Counted from the first letter of the stretch, positions 7,942 through 17,400 are shown. The stretch: 64,000 bases of DNA from Natrinema hispanicum (GCF_004217335.1 NZ_SHMP01000003.1:310001-374000); one strand, 5' to 3'. The notes: generated by a model not told the origin, from the sequence alone. Program-made: numbers and translations.

Positions 7942-8692
7942 GAGATGTTGTCTACTACGCTACCACGGTAAGCGGTATATACCCCCTGTCGACCGTCGTC
8001 TCTCGAGAAGTGATATCGATCGTAACAATCGAACCGATTGATATACTGATACGGTCTGCTGTACCGATGTACCGGTGCAACCGCAGGACGGGTCGCGGTT
8101 GCACCGGAACTGACTGACAGCAGACCGTATGACGCAGAACTGGCGTGCGAGCAGGTGTGCACTGACTGCCAGTGACGATCGTGTTCGGTGGGGCCAGTAT
8201 CGAACACGGTCGACAGTTTGTCGGCGTCGACCTCGAGGTCGGCGACGTGACCGACGCCGACCCGCTCTCGGAACCGGTACGTGGTGCGGTGACATCCTCA
8301 GCGCTATCACGAACCCGTTGCAGCGGCTTAACAACCCAATAAGTATACTGAGACACCTCGAACGAACGACGTGGCGAGGCGGACCGGATTCGGTCGTTCC
8401 CCCCTACCGAACCCGTCCGATCATCCGAGACATCGCCGAACCCTCGCCACCGATCGGAGCACGTCCCAACGTCTAGTGAAACCCTCACGCTCCGATCGCC
8501 CATCCACCGCACACGGACCCGGCAGGGGGTGTTCGGGTCCGTGTCGGTTTCGGCCGCTGGTTCCGGAACGATTTTTCGACCCGAAGTGGACTCACTGACA
8601 ACACCGTTGCGATCGATCCGATCCAGCGTCACCGCGACCACTTTCACCGCGGATCCCGCAGGGTTTTTGAGATGGGACGATACGCATCCAGT
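7942..8692. other. 750-bp intergenic region without a clear gene
   Basis: It holds the promoter side of the minus-strand Usp gene, the 82-bp palindromic element at 8049-8130, and a short acidic frame at 8172-8342 (GTG start, 56 residues, TIVFGGASIEHGRQF...). That frame looks like a decayed protein fragment but has no recognisable family. The remainder up to mutS shows no gene, and there is a GC-rich stretch with short inverted repeats around 8510-8545. Confidence 0.5.
8049..8130. repeat. 82-bp nested palindromic element, full copy
   Basis: The outer arms are ATACGGTCTGCTGT (8049-8062) and its exact inverse (8117-8130). Inside them are a second perfect pair, CCGGTGCAACCGC and GCGGTTGCACCGG. 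The same element, also 82 bp, lies at 45923-46004, and decayed copies lie near 17739, 21434 and 29689. It has no coding capacity. It is best described as a REP/MITE-like hairpin repeat. Confidence 0.85.
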
Positions 8693-11362
8693 ATGACCGA
8701 GGCGACGGGGATCGTCGGAGAGTTTTTCTCCCTCAAAGAGGGGACCGACGCCGATCTACTGGCGATGCAGTGTGGCGACTTCTACGAGTTCTTCGGCGAG
8801 GACGCCGAACGTGTCAGCGAGGAACTCGATCTCAAGGTCTCCCAGAAGTCTTCCCATGGCTCGTCGTATCCGATGGCCGGCGTGCCGATCGACGATCTGA
8901 CACCCTATCTCAAGGCCCTCGTCGAACGTGGCTACCGGGTCGCCGTCGCCGACCAGTACGAGACCGACTCCGGCCACGCCCGCGAGATCGTCCGCGTCGT
9001 GACGCCTGGGACCTTACTCGAGACCAGCGACGCCGACGCTCAGTACCTTGCGGCGGTCGTCGACGGCAACGGTGCCAGTGGCTCGAGCGGAAGCGGAGAC
9101 GGGTACGGCCTCGCCTTTGCGGACGTGACGACCGGCCGGTTTCTGGTCGCCGAAGCCGACGACGCCGACGACGCGCTGACGGAACTCTACCGGTTCGATC
9201 CGGTCGAGGTCCTGCCGGGACCGGACGTGCGAACCGACGACGACCTCCTCGGGCGGGTACGCGAACGCAGCGATGCAACTCTGACGCTCCACGAGACGGA
9301 GGCGTTCGCACCCAAGCGTGCAGCCCATCAGGTGCGCGAGCAGTTCGGCACCGAGACCGTCGACCGACTGGCCGTCGACGAGCCGGCCATCGCCGCCGCC
9401 GGAGCCATCCTCGCGTACGTCGCGGACACCGGCGCGGGCGTGCTGGCCTCGATGACCCGCATTCAGGCCCATCACGGCGACGATCACGTCACGCTGGACG
9501 CGACCACCCAGCGCAACCTCGAGTTGACCGAGACGATGCAAGGCGAGCGCGATGGCTCGTTGTTCGCGACGATCGACCACACCGAAACCAGTGCCGGCGG
9601 TCGCCTGCTGAAAGAGTGGCTTCAGCGTCCCCGTCGGTCGCTCACAACCTTAGAGCAACGTCAGGAATCCGTGGCCGCGCTGTCGACGGCGGCGCTGGCT
9701 CGCGACGAGCTCCAGGACGCGCTCAGCGAGGCCTACGATCTGGCACGACTCGCCTCGAAGGCAACACACGGCAGCGCCGACGCGCGGGACCTGCTCGCGG
9801 TCCAGGAGACGCTCGCAGTCCTGCCTGCGCTGGCCGAAATCGTCGCATCGAACCCAGACCTAGCCGACTCCCCGCTCTCCGAGATCGTCGCCCGACCGGA
9901 TCGTGCGGCCGCTGCCGAGCTTCGAAAGACTCTCGAGACGGCCATCGCCGAGGATCCGCCGTCGACGGTCACGCAAGGCGAACTCCTCCAGCAGGGATAC
10001 GACGACGAACTCGACGAGGTCATCGAACGCCACGAAGCCGTCAAAGAGTGGCTCGACACGCTCGCCGACCGCGAGAAAACCCAGCACGGCCTCTCGCATG
10101 TCACCGTCGACCGAAACAAGACCGACGGCTACTACATCCAGGTCGGCAAATCCGCTGCCGATGGTGTCCCGGACCACTACGAGCAGATCAAGACGCTAAA
10201 AAATTCCAAACGGTTTACGACCGACGAACTCGAGGCAAAAGAGCGCGAAATCCTCAGACTCGAGGAACAACGCGGCGAACTCGAGTACGAGCTGTTCTGT
10301 GAGCTTCGCGAGTCGGTCGCTGCCCACGCCGAACTGCTCCAGGACGTCGGCCGGGCGCTGGCGACCGTCGACGCACTCGCAAGTCTGGCGACCCACGCCG
10401 CCGAGAACCGGTGGGTCCAGCCCGACCTGCATCGCGGCGACCGCTTAGCGATCGAGCAAGGCCGCCATCCGGTCGTCGAACAGACGACGGAGTTCGTCCC
10501 AAACGACGTGCGGCTGGACGAGGATCGGGGCTTTCTGGTCGTCACCGGCCCCAACATGTCCGGGAAATCGACGTACATGCGTCAGGTCGCGTGTATCGTC
10601 CTGCTGGCCCAGATCGGCAGTTTCGTCCCGGCAAAGGAGGCCGAAATCGGGCTGATCGACGGTATCTTCACCCGTGTCGGTGCGCTGGACGAACTCGCAC
10701 AGGGCCGCTCGACGTTCATGGTCGAGATGAGTGAACTCTCGAACATCCTTCATACCGCGACCGAGGAGTCGCTGGTCATCCTCGATGAGGTCGGCCGCGG
10801 GACCGCGACCTACGACGGGATCTCGATCGCGTGGGCGGCGACGGAGTACCTGCATAACGAGGTCCAGGCCAAGACCCTCTTTGCGACCCACTACCACGAG
10901 CTGACGGGGCTCGCGGAGAACCTCCCCCGTGTCGCCAACGTCCACGTCGCAGCCGACGAACGCGACGGCGATGTGACGTTCCTCCGGACGGTACGGGACG
11001 GCCCCACGGACCGCAGCTACGGGATCCACGTCGCCGACCTCGCAGGGGTGCCCGATCCCGTCGTCGACCGCGCTCGAGACGTCTTAGAGCGTCTGCGCGA
11101 GGAGAAAGCCATCGAGGCCAAAGGTGGCGGCTCGAGCGAGCCCGTTCAGGCCGTTTTTGATCTGGGCAGCGGGACCATGCAGACGCAGGAGCAGGCCGCC
11201 TCGACCGACGGCGGTCCACCGGCGGCCGACGATGGGCAGTCGCTCGATCCCGATACCGAGGCCGTTCTCGAGGACCTCGAGTCGATCGACGTCAACACGA
11301 CACCGCCGATCGAACTCGTCTCGAAGGTCCAAGAGTTACAGGAGCGACTCGAGAAGTCGTAG
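8693..11362 (+). CDS. mutS: DNA mismatch repair protein MutS
   Basis: About 889 residues from the ATG at 8693; an earlier in-frame ATG at 8672 is less likely because family members begin with the TGIVGEFF segment. The mismatch-contact FYE is present at residues 30-32 (GDFYEFFGED). Walker A is TGPNMSGKSTYMR near residue 619. Walker B is VILDEVGRGT near 695, followed by LFATHYHEL. The connector and lever regions include VDRNKTDGYYIQV. A Ser/Gly/acid-rich linker separates the ATPase from the C-terminal helix-turn-helix tail. It recognises mismatches with MutL. mutL follows 138 bp downstream on the same strand. Confidence 0.97.
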   Translation: MTEATGIVGEFFSLKEGTDADLLAMQCGDFYEFFGEDAERVSEELDLKVSQKSSHGSSYPMAGVPIDDLTPYLKALVERGYRVAVADQYETDSGHAREIVRVVTPGTLLETSDADAQYLAAVVDGNGASGSSGSGDGYGLAFADVTTGRFLVAEADDADDALTELYRFDPVEVLPGPDVRTDDDLLGRVRERSDATLTLHETEAFAPKRAAHQVREQFGTETVDRLAVDEPAIAAAGAILAYVADTGAGVLASMTRIQAHHGDDHVTLDATTQRNLELTETMQGERDGSLFATIDHTETSAGGRLLKEWLQRPRRSLTTLEQRQESVAALSTAALARDELQDALSEAYDLARLASKATHGSADARDLLAVQETLAVLPALAEIVASNPDLADSPLSEIVARPDRAAAAELRKTLETAIAEDPPSTVTQGELLQQGYDDELDEVIERHEAVKEWLDTLADREKTQHGLSHVTVDRNKTDGYYIQVGKSAADGVPDHYEQIKTLKNSKRFTTDELEAKEREILRLEEQRGELEYELFCELRESVAAHAELLQDVGRALATVDALASLATHAAENRWVQPDLHRGDRLAIEQGRHPVVEQTTEFVPNDVRLDEDRGFLVVTGPNMSGKSTYMRQVACIVLLAQIGSFVPAKEAEIGLIDGIFTRVGALDELAQGRSTFMVEMSELSNILHTATEESLVILDEVGRGTATYDGISIAWAATEYLHNEVQAKTLFATHYHELTGLAENLPRVANVHVAADERDGDVTFLRTVRDGPTDRSYGIHVADLAGVPDPVVDRARDVLERLREEKAIEAKGGGSSEPVQAVFDLGSGTMQTQEQAASTDGGPPAADDGQSLDPDTEAVLEDLESIDVNTTPPIELVSKVQELQERLEKS

Positions 11363-11500
11363 GTCAGCGGCGGCAAGAAGACGAGTGGAGGACGCGTTCG
11401 AACGCGCGACTCCAGACGGTAAAACCTAACCAGCAGCCATCTGTAGAGATATCTATCACATCAGGCGCGTCTCCCCCGTTGCGTGCCGACGCTGTCTATC

Positions 11501-13693
11501 ATGAGTGACGAGCCTCTTCCATCGGACGGCGAGACCGAGATCCACCAGCTAGACGAAGATACCGTCGCCCGTATCGCCGCCGGCGAGGTCGTCGAACGGC
11601 CCGCCAGCGCCGTCAAGGAACTGGTCGAGAACAGCTTAGATGCCGACGCCTCGAGCGTCGACGTCACCGTCGAGGACGGCGGCACCGAACTGATCCGGGT
11701 CGCCGACGACGGCCACGGGATGAGCGAGGCGGACCTCCGGGCGGCCGTCCGCGAGCACACGACGAGCAAGATCGACGGCCTCGAGGACTTAGAGTCAGGC
11801 GTTGCCACGCTGGGCTTTCGTGGCGAGGCCCTGCACACGATCGGATCGGTGTCACGGCTGACGATCCGCTCGCGCCCGCGCGACGGCGAGGGCGCGGGGA
11901 CGGAACTCGTCTACGAGGGCGGCGACGTGACGAGCGTCGAGCCGACGGGCTGTCCCACGGGGACGATCGTCGAGGTCGAGGACCTCTTTTATAACACGCC
12001 CGCCCGCCGGAAGTTTCTGAAGACGACGGCGACGGAGTTCGCTCACGTCAACCGCGTCGTCACGCGTTATGCGCTCGCGAATCCCGACGTGGCCGTCTCG
12101 CTGACCCACGACGGCCGCGAAGTGTTCGCGACGACCGGGCAGGGCGACCTCCAGGCTGCCGTGCTGTCGGTCTACGGCCGCGAGGTCGCCTCGTCGATGA
12201 TCCCCGTCGAGACCGACGGCGATGCGCTTCCACCGGGGCCGCTCGAGTCCGTCTCGGGGCTCGTCTCCCATCCCGAGACGAACCGCTCGAGTCGGGAGTA
12301 CCTCGCAACCTACGTCAACGGCCGAGCTGTGACCGCCGATGCCGTCCGCGAGGGGATCATGGGTGCATACGGCACGCAACTGGGTGGCGACCGCTACCCC
12401 TTCGTCACGCTCTTTCTCGAGGTCCCCGGCGACGCGGTCGACGTGAACGTCCACCCGCGCAAGCGAGAGGTACGCTTCGACGACGACGATGCGGTCCGGC
12501 GGCAGGTCGACGCCGCCGTCGAGTCGGCGCTACTCGAGCACGGCCTGCTGCGCTCGCGTGCACCACGGGGCCGGTCAGCACCGGGCGAGGCGCGGGTCGA
12601 GCCCGGAGTCGAGACCGGGACACCCGACTCCGAGTCGACGACGCTCGAGGAGAGCACTGGCGGTGTGACACCGACCAGCGACACAGATGGAAACGAAAGC
12701 GACCCGGCAGCCACAGCCGACGACGGGACGGACAACGTGCCATCGACCGCTGATCCCGAACCGGCGAGTACCGATGCAGGAGTCGCCTCAAGTGGGGGCG
12801 ATGCCAGCACCGAGCGCACATCGCAGCCGACGCCAAATACGAGCGAGCCGGACGAGTCGTCGACAACTGCGGCGGAGCCGAGCACTGATCCAGAGCGCGG
12901 AACAGGTAGCGAGACGACGGCCGATTCGGCGGCGACGGCGGCCGACGCGAGCCGATCCGCCTCGCCTCGAGACGACGACCCACAGGACGATCGCGACGCG
13001 ACAGCCCACGCAGGCACGTTCAGGACCGCCACCGAACAGCGAACGCTGACCGGCAACGCTGCGACGGGCGACGAAACCGAGTTCGACTCGCTGCCGTCGT
13101 TGCGCATGCTTGGCCAACTCCACGATACCTATCTGGTCTGTGAAACGCCCGATGGACTCGTCCTGATCGACCAGCACGCCGCCGACGAGCGGGTCAACTA
13201 CGAACGCCTGCAGGACGCGTTCGCCGACGATCCGACCGCGCAAGCGCTCGCCGAACCCGTCGAACTCGAGTTGACCGCCGCGGAGGTCGAAGCCTTCACC
13301 CACTACCGCGAGGCGCTCTCGCGGCTTGGGTTCTATGCCGACCGAGTCGACGATCGAACGATCGCCGTGACAACAGTGCCAGCGGTGCTCGAGGAGACGC
13401 TCGAGCCGGATCGACTGCGGGACGTGCTCACCGCCTTTGTCGACGGCGATGACGAGGCAGGGGCCGAGACGGTCGATGCGCTGGCCGACCAGTTCCTCGG
13501 CGATCTGGCCTGTTATCCCTCGATCACGGGGAACACATCGCTGACCGAGGGGTCGGTGATCGACCTGCTCGAGGCGTTAGACGACTGTGAGAACCCCTAT
13601 TCCTGTCCGCACGGGCGACCGGTACTCGTCACGTTCGACGAGGCCGAACTCGAAGCGCGGTTCGAGCGGGATTATCCAGGTCACAGCGGCTAG
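11501..13693 (+). CDS. mutL: DNA mismatch repair protein MutL
   Basis: About 730 residues from the ATG at 11501; a GTG 18 bases earlier is in frame but gives an unconserved extension. The GHKL ATPase motifs are VKELVENSLDADA (residues 38-50), DDGHGMSEADL and LGFRGEALHTIGSVS. Residues about 340-535 form a long Ser/Thr/Asp/Glu-rich linker of low complexity. The C-terminal dimerisation domain carries DQHAADE at 557-563, followed by a second glutamate at 568. This is the DQHA(x)2E(x)4E metal site of nicking MutL proteins. A CPHGRP motif lies near the end. It therefore appears endonuclease-competent, as expected where MutH is absent. Its last 4 bases overlap a convergent small gene. Confidence 0.96.
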   Translation: MSDEPLPSDGETEIHQLDEDTVARIAAGEVVERPASAVKELVENSLDADASSVDVTVEDGGTELIRVADDGHGMSEADLRAAVREHTTSKIDGLEDLESGVATLGFRGEALHTIGSVSRLTIRSRPRDGEGAGTELVYEGGDVTSVEPTGCPTGTIVEVEDLFYNTPARRKFLKTTATEFAHVNRVVTRYALANPDVAVSLTHDGREVFATTGQGDLQAAVLSVYGREVASSMIPVETDGDALPPGPLESVSGLVSHPETNRSSREYLATYVNGRAVTADAVREGIMGAYGTQLGGDRYPFVTLFLEVPGDAVDVNVHPRKREVRFDDDDAVRRQVDAAVESALLEHGLLRSRAPRGRSAPGEARVEPGVETGTPDSESTTLEESTGGVTPTSDTDGNESDPAATADDGTDNVPSTADPEPASTDAGVASSGGDASTERTSQPTPNTSEPDESSTTAAEPSTDPERGTGSETTADSAATAADASRSASPRDDDPQDDRDATAHAGTFRTATEQRTLTGNAATGDETEFDSLPSLRMLGQLHDTYLVCETPDGLVLIDQHAADERVNYERLQDAFADDPTAQALAEPVELELTAAEVEAFTHYREALSRLGFYADRVDDRTIAVTTVPAVLEETLEPDRLRDVLTAFVDGDDEAGAETVDALADQFLGDLACYPSITGNTSLTEGSVIDLLEALDDCENPYSCPHGRPVLVTFDEAELEARFERDYPGHSG

Positions 13694-13956
13694 GTTCCTC
13701 GAGATGTGCGGTAGGCCGTGCGCTCGTGTCGGTAGAGCCAGATCGCACAGCAAAACGAGATCGCGCCGGCGGCGGTGGCAATAGCGAACGCGATTCGATA
13801 GCCAAGCGGCGTATAGACGCGCACGCCACCGGCGAGCGCATCGTCGGCCGCGAGACAAGCGAGTTGGGTCGTATCCACAGGACCTGCAACTGACTCCGTC
13901 GTACTGACAGCCGTTTGTTCACAATCGGAAGGATAGAAACCGTCAGTCCCCGCCAT
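13690..13956 (-). CDS. small single-pass membrane protein
   Basis: 88 residues: a polar N-terminal 45 residues, one hydrophobic segment (about residues 52-72, AFAIATAAGAISFCCAIW), and a short basic tail. It is convergent with mutL, and the two stops overlap by four bases. An AT-rich stretch lies 10-20 bases upstream of the ATG. No family is recognised. The helix and basic tail make it a credible small membrane protein with the C-terminus probably cytoplasmic, but expression is unproven. Confidence 0.5.
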   Translation of the reverse strand: MAGTDGFYPSDCEQTAVSTTESVAGPVDTTQLACLAADDALAGGVRVYTPLGYRIAFAIATAAGAISFCCAIWLYRHERTAYRTSRGT

Positions 13957-14282
13957 CGGGAGTATATTATCAGCTAGTTTTGATACTGTGTATCATATAC
14001 ATTAGATATGTCTCGAGCGGCCAGCGAGATACAAATCGGCAGATTCATCATTATTATTTTATTAAGTTCACAGCGGAGGCAGGGTCAGTGACCACGACTC
14101 CTGCATGCGAATTCCGTTTGTGACATATATTACCGCGGCAGAGAATACCTATATTGTGTGTCACTATCAGACATGTTCGGTGGCGATCTGTGAGCCTCGC
14201 TAGCGCATCATACTACTGGAGTCTGTCACCATTTTTGTCCAAACATCATGCTTTATAACCCGGTATTCACTATGGTGTTTTG
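13957..14282. promoter_or_regulatory. AT-rich upstream region with a palindromic candidate operator
   Basis: This 326-bp gap is much more AT-rich than its surroundings and holds no gene. TGATAC-TGT-GTATCA at 13981-13995 is a perfect 6-bp inverted repeat with a 3-base spacer, the size expected of a dimeric regulator site. A TATA box, TTTATAA, at 14252-14258 lies about 28 bases before the transporter ATG, pointing to a leaderless transcript. Confidence 0.45.
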
Positions 14283-14906
14283 ATGCCTGCAAATACCAAC
14301 ACCGGAAACCCGGGTCCCCTTGGCCTGGCTGCGTTCAGCCTCACGACGATTTTGCTGAGCCTCGTCAACTCCGGACTCTTCGGTCTCGAACTCGAAATGG
14401 CGCTGATTCCGATGGCACTCGGCTTTGGCGGCTTCGTCCAGTTGCTCGTCGGGATGCTGGAGTACAACGAAGGCAATACCTTCGGACTGACCGCCTTTAC
14501 CAGCTACGGTGCGTTCTGGATTTGGTTTGGCCTCCTCATCACGATGACCCACAACGGGCTCCTCCCGTCGGTCGGCGCACAGGCGATCGGGGTCGTCCTC
14601 CTCGTCTGGGGGCTGTTCACCGTTGGAATGTGGATCAGCACGTTCAAGCTCAACTGGGCGCTCTGGAGCGTCTTCCTCGTGCTCTCGATCACGTTCTTCC
14701 TGCTCGCCTTCGGCGATATCCTCGGGATCGCGTCGCTGGTCACCCTCGGTGGCTACCTCGGACTCGTCACCGGCGCGGGTGCACTCTACATCAGCATCGC
14801 GGAAGTGACCAACTGGAGCTTCGACGCCGAAGTCCTCCCGCTGGGCGGCCAGCCGCTCAAGTCGAAGCCGACCAGCCAGGACTCGATGAGCGTCGCTGAC
14901 GACTGA
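14283..14906 (+). CDS. GPR1/FUN34/YaaH family (acetate/succinate-type) transporter
   Basis: 207 residues with six predicted helices. The family signature NPGPLGLAAF is at the N-terminus (about residues 9-18), directly before the first helix. Characterised family members (SatP/YaaH, Ady2) move acetate or succinate with protons. The substrate here is inferred from the family only. The ATG at 14283 follows a good TATA box at the leaderless distance. A TTG three bases earlier is not preferred. The tail after residue 190 is polar. Confidence 0.9.
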   Translation: MPANTNTGNPGPLGLAAFSLTTILLSLVNSGLFGLELEMALIPMALGFGGFVQLLVGMLEYNEGNTFGLTAFTSYGAFWIWFGLLITMTHNGLLPSVGAQAIGVVLLVWGLFTVGMWISTFKLNWALWSVFLVLSITFFLLAFGDILGIASLVTLGGYLGLVTGAGALYISIAEVTNWSFDAEVLPLGGQPLKSKPTSQDSMSVADD

Positions 14907-15066
14907 TCGGCACCCACAGGTAGCTGACTGTCGTCTCCAGTGTGCCCTCCACCAGACCGACGCGCTGGTGACGATCCCTTTCTGCTGTCGGCACACCGTC
15001 CAAAACACCCGAGTCGTCACTATCGGTGTCCAACAGTATAGGATTCTCGAGCCCGTAGCACCGCCT

Positions 15067-16143
15067 ATGACCTCTCCTCGCGTCCTCGACGGGGCGAGCG
15101 CCGGCGGCCAGTTTCTCCGGACCGCGCTCGCGCTGTCGGTCCTCGAGAACGAACCGGTTCGCCTCGAGAACGTCCGCGGTGATCGACCGAATCCGGGACT
15201 AGCCCACCAGCATCTGGCGGCCCTCGAGACGATCGCCGACGTGTGTGACGCCGACGTGTCGGGCGACGAACTCGGCGCGGAAACGATCGAATTCGAGCCG
15301 ACGCTCGAGCCAGCCCCTGATCGAACAGGTCGCGGCCGACTCGCAGGCGGTGAGTACACGGTCGACATCGGAACCGCGGGCAGCGCCACGCTGCTGTTCG
15401 ATACCCTCCTGCCGCTTGCGACGATCCTCGAGTCGCCGCTGTCGGTGACCGTGACCGGGGGGACGGACGTAGCGTGGTCGCCGCCGCTGGATTATCTTCG
15501 GTACGTGAAACTGCCCCTGCTTCGCCGATTCGGCCTCGCGGCTGCCTGTGAGATCGACCGACGAGGGTTCTACCCCGCTGGCGGCGGCCGGGCGACGCTG
15601 CAACTCGCGCCCTCGACGCTCGAGCGCGTCGAACTCGTCGATCGTGGCCCGATCGAGCGGCTGCGGCTCTATTCGACCGAATCGGCATCGCTGGCTGACC
15701 GCGACGTGGCACACCGCCAAGCTGCGGGGGCGCTCGAGCGGCTGGCTCACGACGCCACGCTCGATCTCGAAGAGCGCTGTGAGACGACTGCTGAAAGCGC
15801 CTGTCCGGGTTCCGCGCTAGTGCTCCGGATCGATCACGGGACCGGCATCGCTGGCTTTTCGGCCCTCGGCGAGCGCGGCACGCCAGCCGAACGCGTCGGC
15901 GAAGACGCCGCCGACGCCGCGATCCGATTTCTCGAGGGGAGCGCCCCTGTCGACCGTCACATGGCCGACCAGTTGCTGGTCGTCCTCGCAGTCGCCGGCG
16001 GACGGGTTCGCATCCCGGCCGTAACCGATCACGTCGAGACGGGCTGTGCGCTGCTCGAAGATGTCGGGATCGACGTCGACCGCGAACCCGACGGCGAGAC
16101 GACGGTCGTGTCGGTCCCGTCGCCGCTGACCGAGAACCGGTAG
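15067..16143 (+). CDS. rtcA: RNA 3'-terminal phosphate cyclase
   Basis: 358 residues. It starts with LDGASAGGQFLRTALALSVL, the typical beginning of RtcA (usually DGxxGEGGGQxLR), and has the RxxRPNPGLAHQH segment, GTAGSATLLFDTLLPL, and YPAGGGRATL. A histidine for AMP attachment is expected near the C-terminus, and VDRHMADQLLV is the right block. It converts RNA 3'-phosphate ends to 2',3'-cyclic phosphate using ATP. No rtcB is nearby. The ATG at 15067 gives the usual length; the longer upstream reading is implausible. Confidence 0.9.
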   Translation: MTSPRVLDGASAGGQFLRTALALSVLENEPVRLENVRGDRPNPGLAHQHLAALETIADVCDADVSGDELGAETIEFEPTLEPAPDRTGRGRLAGGEYTVDIGTAGSATLLFDTLLPLATILESPLSVTVTGGTDVAWSPPLDYLRYVKLPLLRRFGLAAACEIDRRGFYPAGGGRATLQLAPSTLERVELVDRGPIERLRLYSTESASLADRDVAHRQAAGALERLAHDATLDLEERCETTAESACPGSALVLRIDHGTGIAGFSALGERGTPAERVGEDAADAAIRFLEGSAPVDRHMADQLLVVLAVAGGRVRIPAVTDHVETGCALLEDVGIDVDREPDGETTVVSVPSPLTENR

Positions 16144-16241
16144 CTCGAGGCCGACTACAGCTGTCTTCGGCTCTAGAACCCAATCCGCAGCCGGTCGCCA
16201 GCGGGCGATTCGGTGGTTCGTTCGTCGACTGACCGCCATAA

Positions 16242-16248
16242 CTTATAT
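16242..16248 (+). promoter_or_regulatory. TATA box upstream of kdgK and its leader ORF
   Basis: CTTATAT centred near 16245, about 27 bases before the ATG at 16272. That spacing puts transcription start at the ATG of a short ORF rather than at the kdgK GTG, 80 bases downstream of the box. Confidence 0.5.
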
Positions 16249-16271
16249 CGGTGCCGTCCGTTGACAGAACC

Positions 16272-16328
16272 ATGACTGGCGGACAGACTGCCGTTTGCGC
16301 CCTCGCGATTCGGGTGGTCGCTCCGTGA
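16272..16328 (+). CDS. possible 18-residue leader ORF overlapping kdgK
   Basis: ATG at 16272, TGA at 16326-16328, encoding MTGGQTAVCALAIRVVAP. Its stop overlaps the kdgK GTG start as GTGA. The TATA spacing suggests a leaderless transcript beginning at this ATG, so kdgK would be translated by reinitiation. It could equally be untranslated leader. Confidence 0.3.
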   Translation: MTGGQTAVCALAIRVVAP

Positions 16329-17278
16329 GCGATATCGTTACGTTCGGCGAGACGATGCTCCGGCTGTCGCCACCGGGCTCCGAGCGTCTCGAGAACACCG
16401 ACGAGCTCGAGGTTCGTGCCGGCGGTGCAGAGAGCAACGTCGCCATCGCGGCGAGTCGACTGGGCGCGTCGGCGACCTGGCTGTCGAAAGTCCCCGAGAC
16501 GCCGCTTGGCCGCCGCGTCGTCGGCGAACTCCAGGGCCACGGCATCGGGACGGACGTCGTCTGGAGCCACCGCGGACGACAAGGGACCTACTATCTCGAG
16601 CATGCAGGCGAGCCACGCGGGACGAACGTGATCTACGACCGGGAAAACACCGCCATCTCGACCGCGGAGGCACGCGAGTTCGACATCGACCTGATTCAGA
16701 ACGCGCAGGTGTTCTTTACGACCGGGATCACGCCCGCGCTCTCGACGACACTCCGGGATACGACGCTGAACCTGCTCAAAGCAGCCCGCAAGGGCGGCAC
16801 GTCGACCGCCTTCGATTTCAACTATCGGCGCAAGCTCTGGTCGCCCGACGAGGCCAGAGAGACGCTGACGAAACTGTTTCCGGGAATCGACATCCTCGTG
16901 ATCGCCGCCCGCGATGCTCGCACCGTCCTCGGGTTCGAAGGCGACCCGCGCCAGCTCGCCCACAAACTCGGCTCCCAGTACGACTTCACGACCGTCGTCG
17001 TCACCCGCGGCGAGGAAGGCGCGGTCGGCTGGCACGACAGCGTCGTCCACGATCATGCGGCCTACGAGACCGACACCGTCGATCCGATCGGCACCGGCGA
17101 CGCCTTTACCGGCGCGTTCATCGCCCGCCGACTCGACGGCGACGACGTGCCGACTGCCCTCGAGTACGCCGCGGCGACGGCCGCGCTCAAGCGGACGATC
17201 CCCGGCGACGCAGCCCTCGTCACTGCCGACGAGGTCGACGCCGTCGTCAAAGACAGCAGCGAGGGCATTTCTCGGTAA
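16325..17278 (+). CDS. kdgK: 2-keto-3-deoxygluconate kinase (PfkB/ribokinase family)
   Basis: 317 residues from the GTG at 16325. It opens with SDIVTFGETMLRLSPPGSERL and has the glycine-rich AGGAESNVAIAASRLG. The C-terminal PfkB signature is DPIGTGDAFTGAFIARRL, where the aspartate of GTGD is the catalytic base. The N-terminal pattern closely follows haloarchaeal KDG kinases of the semi-phosphorylative Entner-Doudoroff pathway (product 2-keto-3-deoxy-6-phosphogluconate). Other sugar acids cannot be excluded. The start is fixed by similarity and by the GTGA overlap with a short upstream ORF. Confidence 0.88.
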   Translation: MSDIVTFGETMLRLSPPGSERLENTDELEVRAGGAESNVAIAASRLGASATWLSKVPETPLGRRVVGELQGHGIGTDVVWSHRGRQGTYYLEHAGEPRGTNVIYDRENTAISTAEAREFDIDLIQNAQVFFTTGITPALSTTLRDTTLNLLKAARKGGTSTAFDFNYRRKLWSPDEARETLTKLFPGIDILVIAARDARTVLGFEGDPRQLAHKLGSQYDFTTVVVTRGEEGAVGWHDSVVHDHAAYETDTVDPIGTGDAFTGAFIARRLDGDDVPTALEYAAATAALKRTIPGDAALVTADEVDAVVKDSSEGISR

Positions 17279-17400
17279 GGCAGGTCAGGGACACCTCGGC
17301 GAGTGACCGAGCATGCCAGAAGGGGACCGCCTATGGGCAGGCATCGCCGAGCTGTCAGCGCAAAATAAATTTTATATTAATTGTTCAACAATAATATGGT

